From contig NZ_UIDD01000011.1 of the NCBI RefSeq assembly GCF_900497695.1, positions 62,001 through 126,000 on the forward strand: DNA of 64,000 nt, read 5' to 3'. Made by a program: the position numbers and the translations under genes. The notes beneath the pieces were generated by a model. The model was not told where the DNA came from, did no database searches, and worked only from the letters and a program-made list of their open reading frames with translations. Below are positions 36,477 to 46,605 of the stretch, one piece after another (the stretch's first letter is position 1; the number at the start of each line of letters is the position of its first letter). The stretch comes from Pseudomonas wadenswilerensis. GTDB lineage: Bacteria > Pseudomonadota > Gammaproteobacteria > Pseudomonadales > Pseudomonadaceae.

Positions 36477-37916
36477 TCATGCGCCCGTGCCACCGACGGT
36501 GATCGCATCGATCTTCAGGGTCGGCTGGCCAACGCCCACCGGCACCGATTGCCCATCCTTGCCACAAGTACCGACACCGCTGTCCAGTGACAGGTCGTTG
36601 CCGACCATCGATACCCGGCTCATGGCTTCCGGCCCGTTGCCGATCAGGGTTGCGCCTTTGACCGGGGCGGTGATCTTGCCGTCTTCGATCAGGTACGCCT
36701 CGCTGGTAGAGAACACGAACTTGCCGCTGGTGATGTCCACCTGGCCACCGCCGAGGTTGGCGCAGTAGATGCCCTTTTTCACCGAAGCGATGATTTCTGC
36801 CGGGGCGCTGTCGCCGGCACGCATGTAGGTGTTGGTCATGCGCGGCATCGGCAGGTGCGCGTAGGATTCGCGGCGGCCGTTGCCAGTGCGGGCCATGCCC
36901 ATCAGGCGGGCATTGAGCTTATCCTGCATGTAGCCCTTGAGAATGCCGTTCTCGATCAGCGTGGTGCACTCGGTCGGCGTACCTTCGTCATCGACGCTCA
37001 GCGAACCACGGCGGCCTTCCAGGGTACCGTCATCGACAATGGTGCACAGGCTCGAGGCGACCTTTTCGCCCATGTGGCCGCTGTAGGCCGAGCTGCCCTT
37101 GCGGTTGAAGTCGCCTTCCAGGCCATGGCCCACCGCCTCGTGCAGCAACACCCCGGACCAGCCCGAACCGAGCACCACCGGCAGGGTACCGGCCGGCGCC
37201 GGAATGGCTTCGAGGTTGACCAGTGCCTGACGCAAGGCCTCACGGGCAAAGCCCATGACCCGTTCGTCGGTGAAATAGCGGTAATCGGTGCGCCCGCCAC
37301 CACCATGACCGCCACGTTCGCGGCGACCGTTCTGCTCAACGATGACACTGACGTTGAAGCGCACCAGCGGGCGAATGTCGGCCGCCAGGCTGCCATCGGC
37401 GGCGGCGACCAGAATGCGCTCCCAGACCCCGGCCATGCTCACGGTGACTTGCTGGATACGTGGATCGAGCTTGCGCGTGGCGGCGTCGACGCGCTTGAGC
37501 AGCTCGACCTTTTCGGCGCGGCTGATCACCTCAAGCGGGTTGTCGGTGCCATACAGCTGGGTAACGTCCTGGCTGTTGAACGCCTGCACGCTGCCGTTCT
37601 GCCCGGCACGGGAAATCGAACGGGCCGCGCGGGCCGCCGAGGTCAGGGCTTCAAGGTTGATGGCGTTACTGTAGGCAAAGCCGGTCTTCTCGCCGGACTG
37701 GGCACGCACGCCCACGCCTTGGTCAAGATTGAAGCTGCCTTCTTTGACGATGCCGTCTTCCAGCGCCCAGGATTCGGAAATCTGCCCCTGGAAGTACAGG
37801 TCGGCGGCATCGATGCCTGGCCCGGCCAGCTCGCCCAGCACCGACTGCAGGCTGTCGAGGGTCAGGCCGCCCGGCGCCAGCAGGTGTTCGCTGACAGTGG
37901 ATAACATCTCGCTCAT
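36477..37916 (-). CDS. tldD: Metalloprotease TldD
   Basis: 479 residues; the catalytic partner of PmbA. The zinc motif HEAVGHGLEGD (HExxxH) is clear in the middle of the protein, near residue 260. ATG 37916 (MSEMLSTVSEHLL) is chosen; a much longer frame upstream overlaps the nitrilase gene. It follows that gene by 2 nt, so yhdP, the nitrilase and tldD likely share a transcript. Confidence 0.96.
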   Translation of the reverse strand: MSEMLSTVSEHLLAPGGLTLDSLQSVLGELAGPGIDAADLYFQGQISESWALEDGIVKEGSFNLDQGVGVRAQSGEKTGFAYSNAINLEALTSAARAARSISRAGQNGSVQAFNSQDVTQLYGTDNPLEVISRAEKVELLKRVDAATRKLDPRIQQVTVSMAGVWERILVAAADGSLAADIRPLVRFNVSVIVEQNGRRERGGHGGGGRTDYRYFTDERVMGFAREALRQALVNLEAIPAPAGTLPVVLGSGWSGVLLHEAVGHGLEGDFNRKGSSAYSGHMGEKVASSLCTIVDDGTLEGRRGSLSVDDEGTPTECTTLIENGILKGYMQDKLNARLMGMARTGNGRRESYAHLPMPRMTNTYMRAGDSAPAEIIASVKKGIYCANLGGGQVDITSGKFVFSTSEAYLIEDGKITAPVKGATLIGNGPEAMSRVSMVGNDLSLDSGVGTCGKDGQSVPVGVGQPTLKIDAITVGGTGA

Positions 37917-37918
37917 AG

Positions 37919-38770
37919 TCACTCCGAGGTGTGCGCAGGCCGCAAAGCGTCCTGCGAGAAAAAGCGCCGGTGCAAGGTCACCGGCATCCGCGCCCGGATG
38001 GACGCTTGTTCGCTGCTGTCGCGTTCGCTCAGCAGCACGGCTTCGCCACTTGCCTGTTCGGCGACGATGCGCCCCCAGGGGTCGACGATCGCCGCATGGC
38101 CATAGGTTTCCCGCGGCCCCGGGTGGGTTCCGCCCTGGGCCGCGGCCAGGACATAACATTGGGTTTCGATGGCCCGCGCCCTGATCAGCACTTCCCAGTG
38201 CGCGGCACCCGTCACGGCGGTGAAGGCCGACGGTGCACTGATCAATTCGGCCCCGGCCTCGCGCAACGCGCTGTACAGCTCGGGGAAGCGCAGGTCATAG
38301 CAGACGCTCAGGCCCAGGCGTCCCACCGGGGTATCGGCGACCACCACCTGCCCGCCATGGGCATAGTCATCGGATTCGCGATAGCGACCGCGGTTATCGG
38401 CCACATCGACATCGAACAAGTGCAGCTTGTCGTAGCGCGCCACCTGCTCGCCGTGCTCATCGATCAGCAAGGAACAGGCATGGGACTTGGCCTCGGCCTG
38501 GCCGACCGGCGGCAACGGCAAGGTACCCGCCACTATCCATAACTTGAGGTCGCGAGCTGCCTGTTTCAACCAGGGCAGGATCGGGCCTTCGCCCAGGGCT
38601 TCGGCACGGCCGATTGCAGCGCTGTCACGCCGGCCCATGGCGGCGAAGTTCTCCGGCAGCACGGCAAGCCGCGCGCCACCTGCGGCCGCCTGCTCGAGCA
38701 GGTGCCGGGCTCGTTCCAGGTTGGCCAGAACGTCGCTCTGGCTGACCATCTGGATAACCGCTGACTTCAT
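37919..38770 (-). CDS. Carbon-nitrogen hydrolase (nitrilase-superfamily amidase)
   Basis: 283 residues. The Glu-Lys-Cys triad is visible: E in VLPENFAAMG, K in YDKLHLFDVDV and C in LGLSVCYDLRFPELY. The close relative Nit1/YbeM/NitB removes deaminated glutathione, which is a likely role, but the substrate is not proven by sequence. An AGGAG-type site precedes ATG 38770. Located between yhdP and tldD. Confidence 0.92.
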   Translation of the reverse strand: MKSAVIQMVSQSDVLANLERARHLLEQAAAGGARLAVLPENFAAMGRRDSAAIGRAEALGEGPILPWLKQAARDLKLWIVAGTLPLPPVGQAEAKSHACSLLIDEHGEQVARYDKLHLFDVDVADNRGRYRESDDYAHGGQVVVADTPVGRLGLSVCYDLRFPELYSALREAGAELISAPSAFTAVTGAAHWEVLIRARAIETQCYVLAAAQGGTHPGPRETYGHAAIVDPWGRIVAEQASGEAVLLSERDSSEQASIRARMPVTLHRRFFSQDALRPAHTSE

Positions 38771-38778
38771 GCCGGCTC

Positions 38779-41700
38779 CTAGCGCGATTTTTCGAAGGGT
38801 TTGATAAAGCTAATCTTAGGCTCTTTCCACGGCCCCTCGACGCGATAATGCACACTGGCGTAACGCGCCACCCGATCACCGAGCAGCCGGTCGACCAGGA
38901 ACAGCGCCCCGCCGATGGCCGGCGCTCCGACAATCAGCGCGGCAATCGGCAGGTTGTTGGTCACCGGCAAGGTGACCAGCAGGTTGGCATCGACCCGGTC
39001 GCGGACCATGTCCAGGGTACCGTCCAGTTCAAGATTGCTCGAGGGGCCGGTCACGGTGATCGGTTCACGGGTCACATAGACCCCCTCACTGGCCACCAGC
39101 AGGCCCTTGACCCGGTCGTAGCTCAGGCCTTTGTCGAGCAAGTCGGAAAAGTCCAGGCGCAGGCGCCGGCCAATCGAGTTGAAATTGAGCAGGCCGAACA
39201 CCCGCAGGGCCTGGGCACCGCCTTCGACTTCAACGAACTGGCCCTTGCGCAAGGCGGCATCGAGGCTACCGGAGAAACGCTTGAGACCGACCCAGGCCGG
39301 TGAGCCGGGCCAGCGACCATCGACATCCAGGCGAAAATCTCGGCTGGTAACCGTCGGCGCGAAGTTGAAGGCCTTGAGGATGTCCGCCAGGTTCTTGCCT
39401 TCCAGGCGGCCCTTGTACCAACTGCTGCTGGCTCCCGGGACGCCTTCCCAACCGCCGTTACCGTCGATCTGCAGGCCTTTGACGTTGACGTCCAGGTCAT
39501 TGAGGGCGATGCCCTTGGCGGTCGGGCGGACTTTTACCGCCCAGCTGCCGAGCGGGTCGTCACCGCGGAACAGCTTGTCGATCGATAGATCAACGGCCGG
39601 AATCTTGCGCGGATCGATGCTGGCCATCGGGTCCGGGCCATCATCGGAAGTAGTTTCAGCAGGGTCGGCAGCCGGCAAGTGAATGGTCTGCAGGTTGATC
39701 ACCATCGGCGCGCCCTTGGCATCAGGGATGCGTGCGTTGCCGATGACTTCCTTGCTGTCCAGGCGCACGGCCCACAGGTTGCCGCCGCGGTCCACACGCA
39801 CCACCGCCTGGGCCAGGTTCAGGCCAAAGCCCTTGAGCTGGCCGATGCTCAGGTCGACGCCGCGCAGCATCTGCTTGGCGCTGCCACCGGGGTCGTTACC
39901 GGCAACGCGATCAAGCTGTTTCTGCCAGGGTTCCAGGTCCAGCTCTGCCAGACGACCACGCACCCGCAGGCCCTGGCCCGGTGGCAACTGGGCGGTCCCG
40001 GCGCCGAAGAGCAATTCGCCGCGACCCTGGTCGAGCTTGTCCATGGGCGCCGCATAGATAGCCTTGGCGACATCGGCGTAAGTGACATTGAACCGCCGCT
40101 CCGGCCCCTGCAGGCTCATGCTGAACTGGCTGTTGCGAGTTTCGTTGGCGGCCTTGCCGAAAGGCGCGGGCAAGTCCACCGCCAGGCCCTTGAGGCTGGA
40201 ATCGACCGTCAGCTGGTTGTCGCGACTGCCCAGGCTCACCTGCAACTGATAAGGCAATTCGCCGGACAGCGGCAAGGTTTGCTTGAGCTGCAGCCAGTCA
40301 GTCAGTGCCTTGAGGGGCATCTGACCTTTGGCGTTGACCCGTGTCTGTAACTGACCAGGCTTGCCTTCGGCAAAGATTTGCGCGGTCATCGGCTTGTCGA
40401 AGGCCCGCGCACTGATGTTCTCGCCACTCAGGCCCTTGTCGAAGTCAAAGCGGAAGTCGCCCTTGAGCTGGTGCAACTCCAGGGCGGGCGAGGCGATCTT
40501 CAGCCGTGCGTCGCGGGTATCGAAGTCGACCACGATCTTCGGTTGCTGGCCTTTGGCCAAGGGGATATCCAGCTTCAACTTGCCCTTGAGGCTGCCCTCG
40601 CCTTCCCAGCCGGCGAAAATCTGCCCGGTACCGATAGGCGCATCCTGGAGGATTTTCAGGCCGTCACCGAGCCCGCCGTCGAATTCGCCGTCCAGATACA
40701 GGTGATTGTGTTCACCGGCCGCAACATGGGGAATGTTGACCGCCACGTTACGCACCTGGGTATTGAGCAACTGCCCGCTTTGCGCCTTGATGCGTACGCC
40801 ATCGTCGTCGATGAAGACATCACCCGTGACTTTCTGCACCTGCGGCCAGCCCGGCTGGAAATCCAGTGCGGCATCGTGGACCTTGAAGAACAGGCTGATA
40901 CTGCGGGCCTGCTCCGCGGCACCATGATTGAGCGAACCCTGGTACTGGAAATAACCTTCATCGACCGCGCCTTTGAGGATTGCCGTGCGCAGCCACTCAT
41001 CCAGCGCCGGGCTGAGCACCTCGGGCAGGTACTTGGCGGTGTAACGACCATCACCCTCGACCAGGCCGACGCGCAGGTCCATGTAGTCTTCGCGGGTTTC
41101 ATCGAACAGCAGGCGAATCAGGAAGTCGCCAGCGATCTTGCCCTCTTCGCCCAGCACCTTGAGATACGGTGCAATCAGGGTGAAGCCTTCCTGGTCCAGG
41201 CGCCAGGTCAGACGCGCGTTGGCCTTCTGGTAGTGCCAGGGTTTTTCGAAGATCGGGTACAGGTGCAGCATGAAGGCATCGGTATCCAGGCGCAGTTCGC
41301 CCTGACCGAGGTCGCCGCTGATGCTGCCGCTGACATTCCCGGCGGCCGGGGCACCGTGGTAGGCGTCGAAGCCAACCCGCTCCAGGTTGGCGGCAAAGCT
41401 CAAGCGCTGGTCACCGGTCGCTTTGGGCCGGACGTCCAGGCGCACATTGCGCAAGGCGCCGGTGACCTTGAGGCCATCGACCACGGCCATGAGTTTTTCC
41501 GGCAGCGGCGCCAGTGCATCGACCAACGGGGTAACCGGCGTCAGATCGAGGCGGTCGGCCTGGATCTGCCAGGTTTCTTCGCTCGATTCAGTGGCGGCCG
41601 TCTGCTTGAGCTGCAGGTGGGACTCCCAACGGGTCTTGCCCAGGCTCATGGCCAGCGAGTCGACCAGTACGTCAACGCCCTTTTCGCCTCGCTGGAACCA

Positions 41701-42594
41701 GGCATTGAGGGCCAGGTTGTCGATCTGCACCGGCTTGCGGTCGGTGTAGTTACCGCGCAGCTCCGGCGCATTGAGGCGAACCATCGCGCTCTGCAGCTGG
41801 CCCTTGCCCCAGTTCACCCAGAACTCGCCGCCCGCACGCAGTTCGGCAGCCTGCCACTTGCCCAGCAGGCGCGGCGGCAGCCAGCGCGCCCAGTCGCTCT
41901 GGGGCAGGCTGAGGTAGGCATCGATTTCACCATCGCGCCACTGGCTGGGGCGAATGCGGCTGCGCAGGCTCAACGCCAGCGGCTGGCCATCGGGCAGGGT
42001 CACCCGCGCGTCCAGGCGCTGACGCACGCTGCCCGTCTGCAGGCCGAGGCTGACGTAGGTGAGGGTCATGGGGTCGCGCTGGAACGGCTCCAGGGTCACC
42101 TGGCTGTCGACCACCGTGACTTTGGACACAACCTGTACCTGCTTGAGCAGTTGTTCGGGGTCCAGCGGCTGGTCGTCTTTTTTCGGCAACCCTTCCAGGG
42201 CCCAGGCGCCGCTTTCATCTTCGCGCAGGCTCAGGTGCAGGCCGCCGACTTCAAGGTTAGCCAGGCGCACCTGGCGCTGAACCAGACTGGCCCAGAGGTC
42301 AGGCACCAGCTTGACGCCATCCAGGCGCAGGGCACTCGGCCCTTCGCCGACCTGGATGTCGCGTACCCGCACTATCGGCGCCAGGCCGCTCCAGTGCCCT
42401 TCCAGGGCGCCGATATGCACCGGCATGCCCAGGGCCTGCTCGGCCTTGTCTTCGACTTCGGCCCGGTACTCGGCCACCAGCGGGATGAACTGCCGGCCAA
42501 GACTGACATACAGCGCCACCAGAACTGCCAGCAAGGCACTGATGCCCAGCCCCCAGCGGGTCAAGGCGCCGAGAACGCGCATCAGTCGTTCCAT
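38779..42594 (-). CDS. yhdP: YhdP family AsmA-like inter-membrane lipid transporter
   Basis: A 1271-residue protein with one N-terminal membrane helix (WGLGISALLAVLVALYVSLG) and a very long periplasmic region with AsmA-like beta structure, ending at a C-terminal helix region. YhdP, TamB and YdbH carry phospholipid toward the outer membrane. Length and start fit the TIGR02099 family. It follows rng on the same strand, 88 nt apart. Confidence 0.94.
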   Translation of the reverse strand: MERLMRVLGALTRWGLGISALLAVLVALYVSLGRQFIPLVAEYRAEVEDKAEQALGMPVHIGALEGHWSGLAPIVRVRDIQVGEGPSALRLDGVKLVPDLWASLVQRQVRLANLEVGGLHLSLREDESGAWALEGLPKKDDQPLDPEQLLKQVQVVSKVTVVDSQVTLEPFQRDPMTLTYVSLGLQTGSVRQRLDARVTLPDGQPLALSLRSRIRPSQWRDGEIDAYLSLPQSDWARWLPPRLLGKWQAAELRAGGEFWVNWGKGQLQSAMVRLNAPELRGNYTDRKPVQIDNLALNAWFQRGEKGVDVLVDSLAMSLGKTRWESHLQLKQTAATESSEETWQIQADRLDLTPVTPLVDALAPLPEKLMAVVDGLKVTGALRNVRLDVRPKATGDQRLSFAANLERVGFDAYHGAPAAGNVSGSISGDLGQGELRLDTDAFMLHLYPIFEKPWHYQKANARLTWRLDQEGFTLIAPYLKVLGEEGKIAGDFLIRLLFDETREDYMDLRVGLVEGDGRYTAKYLPEVLSPALDEWLRTAILKGAVDEGYFQYQGSLNHGAAEQARSISLFFKVHDAALDFQPGWPQVQKVTGDVFIDDDGVRIKAQSGQLLNTQVRNVAVNIPHVAAGEHNHLYLDGEFDGGLGDGLKILQDAPIGTGQIFAGWEGEGSLKGKLKLDIPLAKGQQPKIVVDFDTRDARLKIASPALELHQLKGDFRFDFDKGLSGENISARAFDKPMTAQIFAEGKPGQLQTRVNAKGQMPLKALTDWLQLKQTLPLSGELPYQLQVSLGSRDNQLTVDSSLKGLAVDLPAPFGKAANETRNSQFSMSLQGPERRFNVTYADVAKAIYAAPMDKLDQGRGELLFGAGTAQLPPGQGLRVRGRLAELDLEPWQKQLDRVAGNDPGGSAKQMLRGVDLSIGQLKGFGLNLAQAVVRVDRGGNLWAVRLDSKEVIGNARIPDAKGAPMVINLQTIHLPAADPAETTSDDGPDPMASIDPRKIPAVDLSIDKLFRGDDPLGSWAVKVRPTAKGIALNDLDVNVKGLQIDGNGGWEGVPGASSSWYKGRLEGKNLADILKAFNFAPTVTSRDFRLDVDGRWPGSPAWVGLKRFSGSLDAALRKGQFVEVEGGAQALRVFGLLNFNSIGRRLRLDFSDLLDKGLSYDRVKGLLVASEGVYVTREPITVTGPSSNLELDGTLDMVRDRVDANLLVTLPVTNNLPIAALIVGAPAIGGALFLVDRLLGDRVARYASVHYRVEGPWKEPKISFIKPFEKSR

Positions 42595-42682
42595 GCCAGT
42601 GGCCCTCCGGTTCGTGCCTTAACTATGGCCGCAAGCCGGCGGTTTGCCAGCCCGGACAGCGCGCATTGGTGTTCAGACCGAG

Positions 42683-44140
42683 TCAGAGCAGCACCACATC
42701 GTATTGTTCCTGGGAATACATGGACTCGACCTGGAAGCGAATGGTTCGGCCGATGAAGGCTTCGAGCTCGGCAACGTTGCCCGATTCCTCGTCCAGCAGG
42801 CGGTCGACCACCTTCTGGTTGGCTAATACTCTATAGCCTTCGGCCTGATAGGCGCGGGCTTCACGAAGGATCTCGCGAAAAATCTCGTAACAGACAGTTT
42901 CGGGGGTTTTCAGCTTGCCGCGTCCCTGGCAGCAATAGCACGGCTCGCACAGCACCTGCTCGAGGCTTTCGCGGGTGCGCTTGCGGGTCATCTGCACCAG
43001 CCCAAGCTCGGTGATGCCTATGATGTTGGTCTTGGCATGGTCGCGCTCCAGCTGTTTTTCCAGGGTGCGCAGCACCTGGCGCTGGTGTTCTTCATCTTCC
43101 ATGTCGATGAAGTCGATGATGATGATCCCGCCGATGTTGCGCAGGCGCAGTTGTCGGGCAATGGCGGTGGCCGCCTCCAGATTGGTCTTGAAGATGGTCT
43201 CTTCGAGGTTGCGGTGGCCGACAAAGGCCCCGGTGTTGACGTCGATGGTGGTCATCGCCTCGGCCGGGTCGACCACCAGGTAGCCGCCGGACTTGAGCGG
43301 GACCTTGCGGTCGAGGGCGCGCTGGATCTCGTCTTCGACGCCATAAAGGTCGAAGATCGGCCGCTCGCCTGGGTAATGTTCCAGACGATCGGCGATCTCT
43401 GGCATCAGTTCGGCGACGAACTGCGTGGTTTTCTGGAAGGTTTCCCGCGAGTCGATACGGATCTTCTCGATTTTCGGGTTGACCAGGTCGCGCAGGGTGC
43501 GCAGGGCCAGGCCCAGGTCTTCGTAGATTTCGGTCGGCGCGCCGACGGTCTTGATCTGGGTGCCGATCTGCTCCCAGAGCCTGCGCAGGTAGCGGATGTC
43601 CATGAGGATTTCATCGGCCCCGGCGCCTTCGGCGGCGGTACGCAGGATGAAACCGCCGGCGTCCTGAATGTTTTCCTGGGCGATGCAGTCGGTGACCACC
43701 TGCTTGAGGCGCTCACGCTCGGCTTCGTCTTCGATCTTCAGGGAAATGCCGACATGACTGGTGCGCGGCATGTACACCAGGTAACGGGACGGGATCGACA
43801 ACTGGGTGGTCAGGCGCGCGCCCTTGGAGCCGATCGGGTCCTTGGTCACCTGCACCACCAGGCTCTGTCCTTCATGCACCAGGGCACTGATGCTCTCGAC
43901 CGACGAGCCTTCGCGCAGGGAAATTTCCGAGGCGTGAATGAACGCTGCGCGGTCCAGGCCGATGTCGACGAACGCCGCCTGCATGCCCGGCAGCACCCGC
44001 ACCACCTTGCCTTTGTAGATGTTACCGACGATGCCACGGCGCTGGGTGCGCTCGACATGCACCTCCTGCAGTACACCATTTTCCACCACCGCCACGCGTG
44101 ATTCCATCGGTGTGATGTTGATCAGAATCTCTTCACTCAT
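42683..44140 (-). CDS. rng: Ribonuclease G
   Basis: 485 residues. An N-terminal S1 domain (GNIYKGKVVRVLPGMQAAFVDIG) is followed by the catalytic DNase-I-like domain with aspartates in TIDVNTGAFVG and IIIDFIDMEDEEHQ. The zinc-link cysteines are in CEPCYCCQGRG. It processes the 5' end of 16S rRNA and degrades some mRNAs. Part of the mre-maf-rng cluster. Confidence 0.96.
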   Translation of the reverse strand: MSEEILINITPMESRVAVVENGVLQEVHVERTQRRGIVGNIYKGKVVRVLPGMQAAFVDIGLDRAAFIHASEISLREGSSVESISALVHEGQSLVVQVTKDPIGSKGARLTTQLSIPSRYLVYMPRTSHVGISLKIEDEAERERLKQVVTDCIAQENIQDAGGFILRTAAEGAGADEILMDIRYLRRLWEQIGTQIKTVGAPTEIYEDLGLALRTLRDLVNPKIEKIRIDSRETFQKTTQFVAELMPEIADRLEHYPGERPIFDLYGVEDEIQRALDRKVPLKSGGYLVVDPAEAMTTIDVNTGAFVGHRNLEETIFKTNLEAATAIARQLRLRNIGGIIIIDFIDMEDEEHQRQVLRTLEKQLERDHAKTNIIGITELGLVQMTRKRTRESLEQVLCEPCYCCQGRGKLKTPETVCYEIFREILREARAYQAEGYRVLANQKVVDRLLDEESGNVAELEAFIGRTIRFQVESMYSQEQYDVVLL

Positions 44141-44220
44141 GGCAGGCTCTCGTCAAAGGACTTCAGTAATGATGGATCGCTCGCGGGCGACTGGCTAGGG
44201 CTGTTCTGGCTTATCCTCGC

Positions 44221-44823
44221 TCAACGGGCCGGCAGGCGCTGCCAGCAAGGGATGCCGAATTGACCGAGCAGCTCGGCGGTTTCATTCAGCGGCAGGCCGA
44301 CTACCGCCGAATAGCTACCTTCAAGGCGTTGTACGAAAACTGCCCCCAGACCCTGTATGGCATAGCTGCCGGCCTTGTCGGCCGGTTCGCCGCTGGCCCA
44401 GTAGGCCTCGGCTTCCTCAGCACCGATGGAGCGAAACAGCACATGGCTGCTGACACTGACGCTCAGGCAACGCTGATGATCGGCCACGGCGACGGCGGTC
44501 AGCACCTGATGCTCGCGCCCGGAAAGGGCTGCCAGCATCGCCAGGGCATCTTCCCGGTGTTGTGGCTTGCCGAGAATTCGACCTTCGAGCACCACGGCGG
44601 TATCGGCACCCAGCACCGCTACCGGGCTGTCGTCGCCCTGGGGCAACGACGCCAGGCCGGCGCAGGCTTTTTCCCGCGCCAGACGCTCGACATACGCCTC
44701 GGCCAATTCGGCGGGCAGCGGCGTCTCGTCGATCGCGGCACTCAGCGAAATAAAGGGAATGCCGATCTGGGTCAGCAACTCACGGCGGCGTGGCGAGCCA
44801 GAGGCCAGGTACAGCAGGGTCAT
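44221..44823 (-). CDS. maf: Maf-family nucleotide pyrophosphatase (YhdE type)
   Basis: 200 residues with the Maf signature SGSPRRRELL and the conserved GADTAVVLEGRILGKP region. YhdE members hydrolyse dTTP, UTP and modified derivatives and can arrest septation when overproduced. Located between rng and mreD, as in enterobacteria. Confidence 0.93.
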   Translation of the reverse strand: MTLLYLASGSPRRRELLTQIGIPFISLSAAIDETPLPAELAEAYVERLAREKACAGLASLPQGDDSPVAVLGADTAVVLEGRILGKPQHREDALAMLAALSGREHQVLTAVAVADHQRCLSVSVSSHVLFRSIGAEEAEAYWASGEPADKAGSYAIQGLGAVFVQRLEGSYSAVVGLPLNETAELLGQFGIPCWQRLPAR

Positions 44824-44858
44824 CTTGACGTCTCCCTGTCAGCGTCGAATGTGAGTGC

Positions 44859-45347
44859 TCAGTTGATGCTCAGGCGGCGGCGCAGACCACGCAGGCCATA
44901 GCTGATCCACGGCCAGAGCAAGGCGCTGATGACCGCCGACCAGATCAGCGCCAGGGTCGGCAGGCGGTTGCCGGTCAGGGCACTGAGCCACAGCTGGATC
45001 AACTGGGCCAGGCCGAAGATCACCAGGATCACCAGGCTCTGCTGCCACATCGGGAACATCCGCAAACGCTGTTGCAACGACAGCACCAGGAAGGTGATCA
45101 GGGTCAGCACCAGGGCGTTCTGCCCCAGCAAGGTGCCATACAGCACGTCCTCGGCCAGGCCCAGGACGAATGCGGTGGTCATGCCCACCCGGTGCGGCAG
45201 GGCCAGGGTCCAGAAGGCCAGCAGCAGTGCCAGCCACATCGGCCGGAACACTTCGGCGAAGGGCAGCATCGGCGATACGCTGAGCAGCATACCGATCAGA
45301 AAGGTCAGCCAGACGACCCAGCCATTACGGCTGCGGGTGCTTACCAT
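44859..45347 (-). CDS. mreD: Rod-shape determining protein MreD
   Basis: A 162-residue integral membrane protein with about five to six hydrophobic segments, typical of MreD. It links MreC/MreB to the cell-wall elongation machinery. The start overlaps the mreC stop by 1 nt. Confidence 0.93.
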   Translation of the reverse strand: MVSTRSRNGWVVWLTFLIGMLLSVSPMLPFAEVFRPMWLALLLAFWTLALPHRVGMTTAFVLGLAEDVLYGTLLGQNALVLTLITFLVLSLQQRLRMFPMWQQSLVILVIFGLAQLIQLWLSALTGNRLPTLALIWSAVISALLWPWISYGLRGLRRRLSIN

Positions 45348-46438
45348 CAGTGTCTCTCCCGGGAAATGACTGGCGCGCCCGGCGTTGCAGCAGGGGCTGC
45401 GGGGGCTGCCGTGGCGGGCGGATGGGCACTGGTTGCCGGAGTGGCGGGTGCGGCAGGCGCTGGTGCTGCTGGCGTCGAAGCGGACGTTGCCGGTGTGACC
45501 GCAGCAGGCGCAGCCGGGGACGTGGCCGGCGCAGTACCCGCCGCCGAAGCAGGCAGGCCCTGACGATCAGCCTGTTCCTGGGCAATCGCGGCATCGCTGG
45601 CACGTTGCTCGGGCGAACGGCTGTCGGTGAACACCAACAGCAGGTAGCGGCTGCGGTTAAGCGCAGCCGTCGGGATCGCCCGGACGATGGCAAACGGCTG
45701 GCCGGAGTCGTGGATCACTTCCTTGACCGTGGCCACCGGGTAGCCAGCCGGGAAGCGCTGACCGAGGCCCGAGCTGACCAGCAGGTCACCTTCCTTGATG
45801 TCGGCGGTGTCGGCAACGTGGCGCAGCTCAAGGCGCTCCGGGTTGCCGGTACCGCTGGCAATCGCCCGCAAGCCGTTGCGGTTGACCTGCACCGGAATGC
45901 TGTGGGTGGTGTCGGTGAGCAGCAATACCCGAGCGGTGTAGGGCATCAGTTCGACCACCTGGCCCATCAGGCCACGCGCGTCGAGCACCGGCTGACCGAG
46001 GACCACGCCATCGCGCTCGCCCTTGTTGATCAGGATCCGGTGGGTGAAAGGATTGGGATCGACGCCGATCAATTCGGCGACTTCGACCTTCTCGTTGACC
46101 AGCGCCGACGAGTTGAGCAACTCGCGCAGGCGCACGTTCTGCTCGGTCAGGGCCGCCAGCTTCTGCAGGCGACCTTGCAGCAGCAAGGCTTCGGTCTTGA
46201 GTTTCTCGTTTTCGGCAGCGAGTTCGGTACGGCTGCCAAACTGGCTGGCAACCCCCTGCCACAAGCGCTGGGGCAGATCGGTAACCAGGTAGGACGGCAT
46301 CAGCACCAGGCCCATCTGGCTGCGCAGAGGCTTGAGCAGGGTGAAGCGTGCATCGACCACCATCAGGGTGATCGACAGCACAACCAGCACGAGCAGGTGT
46401 ACGCCCAGCGAAGGGCCCTTGGCGAAAAGCGGTTTAAT
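45347..46438 (-). CDS. mreC: Rod-shape determining protein MreC, probable ATT start
   Basis: One N-terminal membrane helix, then a coiled coil (LAAENEKLKTEALLLQGRLQKL), then two beta-barrel domains. It ends in an Ala/Pro/Thr-rich tail (about residues 300-355). MreC is a periplasmic scaffold for elongasome enzymes. No ATG, GTG or TTG lies at the expected beginning. The most plausible start is ATT at 46438, giving IKPLFAKGPSLGVHLL, with GAGGAG six nt upstream. The nearest conventional start, GTG 46390, would cut into the membrane helix. Confidence 0.92.
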   Translation of the reverse strand: MKPLFAKGPSLGVHLLVLVVLSITLMVVDARFTLLKPLRSQMGLVLMPSYLVTDLPQRLWQGVASQFGSRTELAAENEKLKTEALLLQGRLQKLAALTEQNVRLRELLNSSALVNEKVEVAELIGVDPNPFTHRILINKGERDGVVLGQPVLDARGLMGQVVELMPYTARVLLLTDTTHSIPVQVNRNGLRAIASGTGNPERLELRHVADTADIKEGDLLVSSGLGQRFPAGYPVATVKEVIHDSGQPFAIVRAIPTAALNRSRYLLLVFTDSRSPEQRASDAAIAQEQADRQGLPASAAGTAPATSPAAPAAVTPATSASTPAAPAPAAPATPATSAHPPATAAPAAPAATPGAPVISRERH

Positions 46439-46605
46439 GGGCCGCTCCTCGTGGACGACGATTCAAGAGGTCATTCATACGGCAACGCACCGGCCTGCTT
46501 GCGGATTGACGGAAAACGACGCCCACACGGACGTCAGCCCAGCACATACAGGTAGCACTGTGGGCACTACCTGTAAACCGGGCGGCGTGAACTGCAGGCT
46601 CCGGC

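Noticed and set aside
36477..38159. Longer tldD reading frame starting at 38159
   Set aside because: It overlaps most of the nitrilase-superfamily gene 3' part; homologues begin at MSEMLSTVSE (37916).
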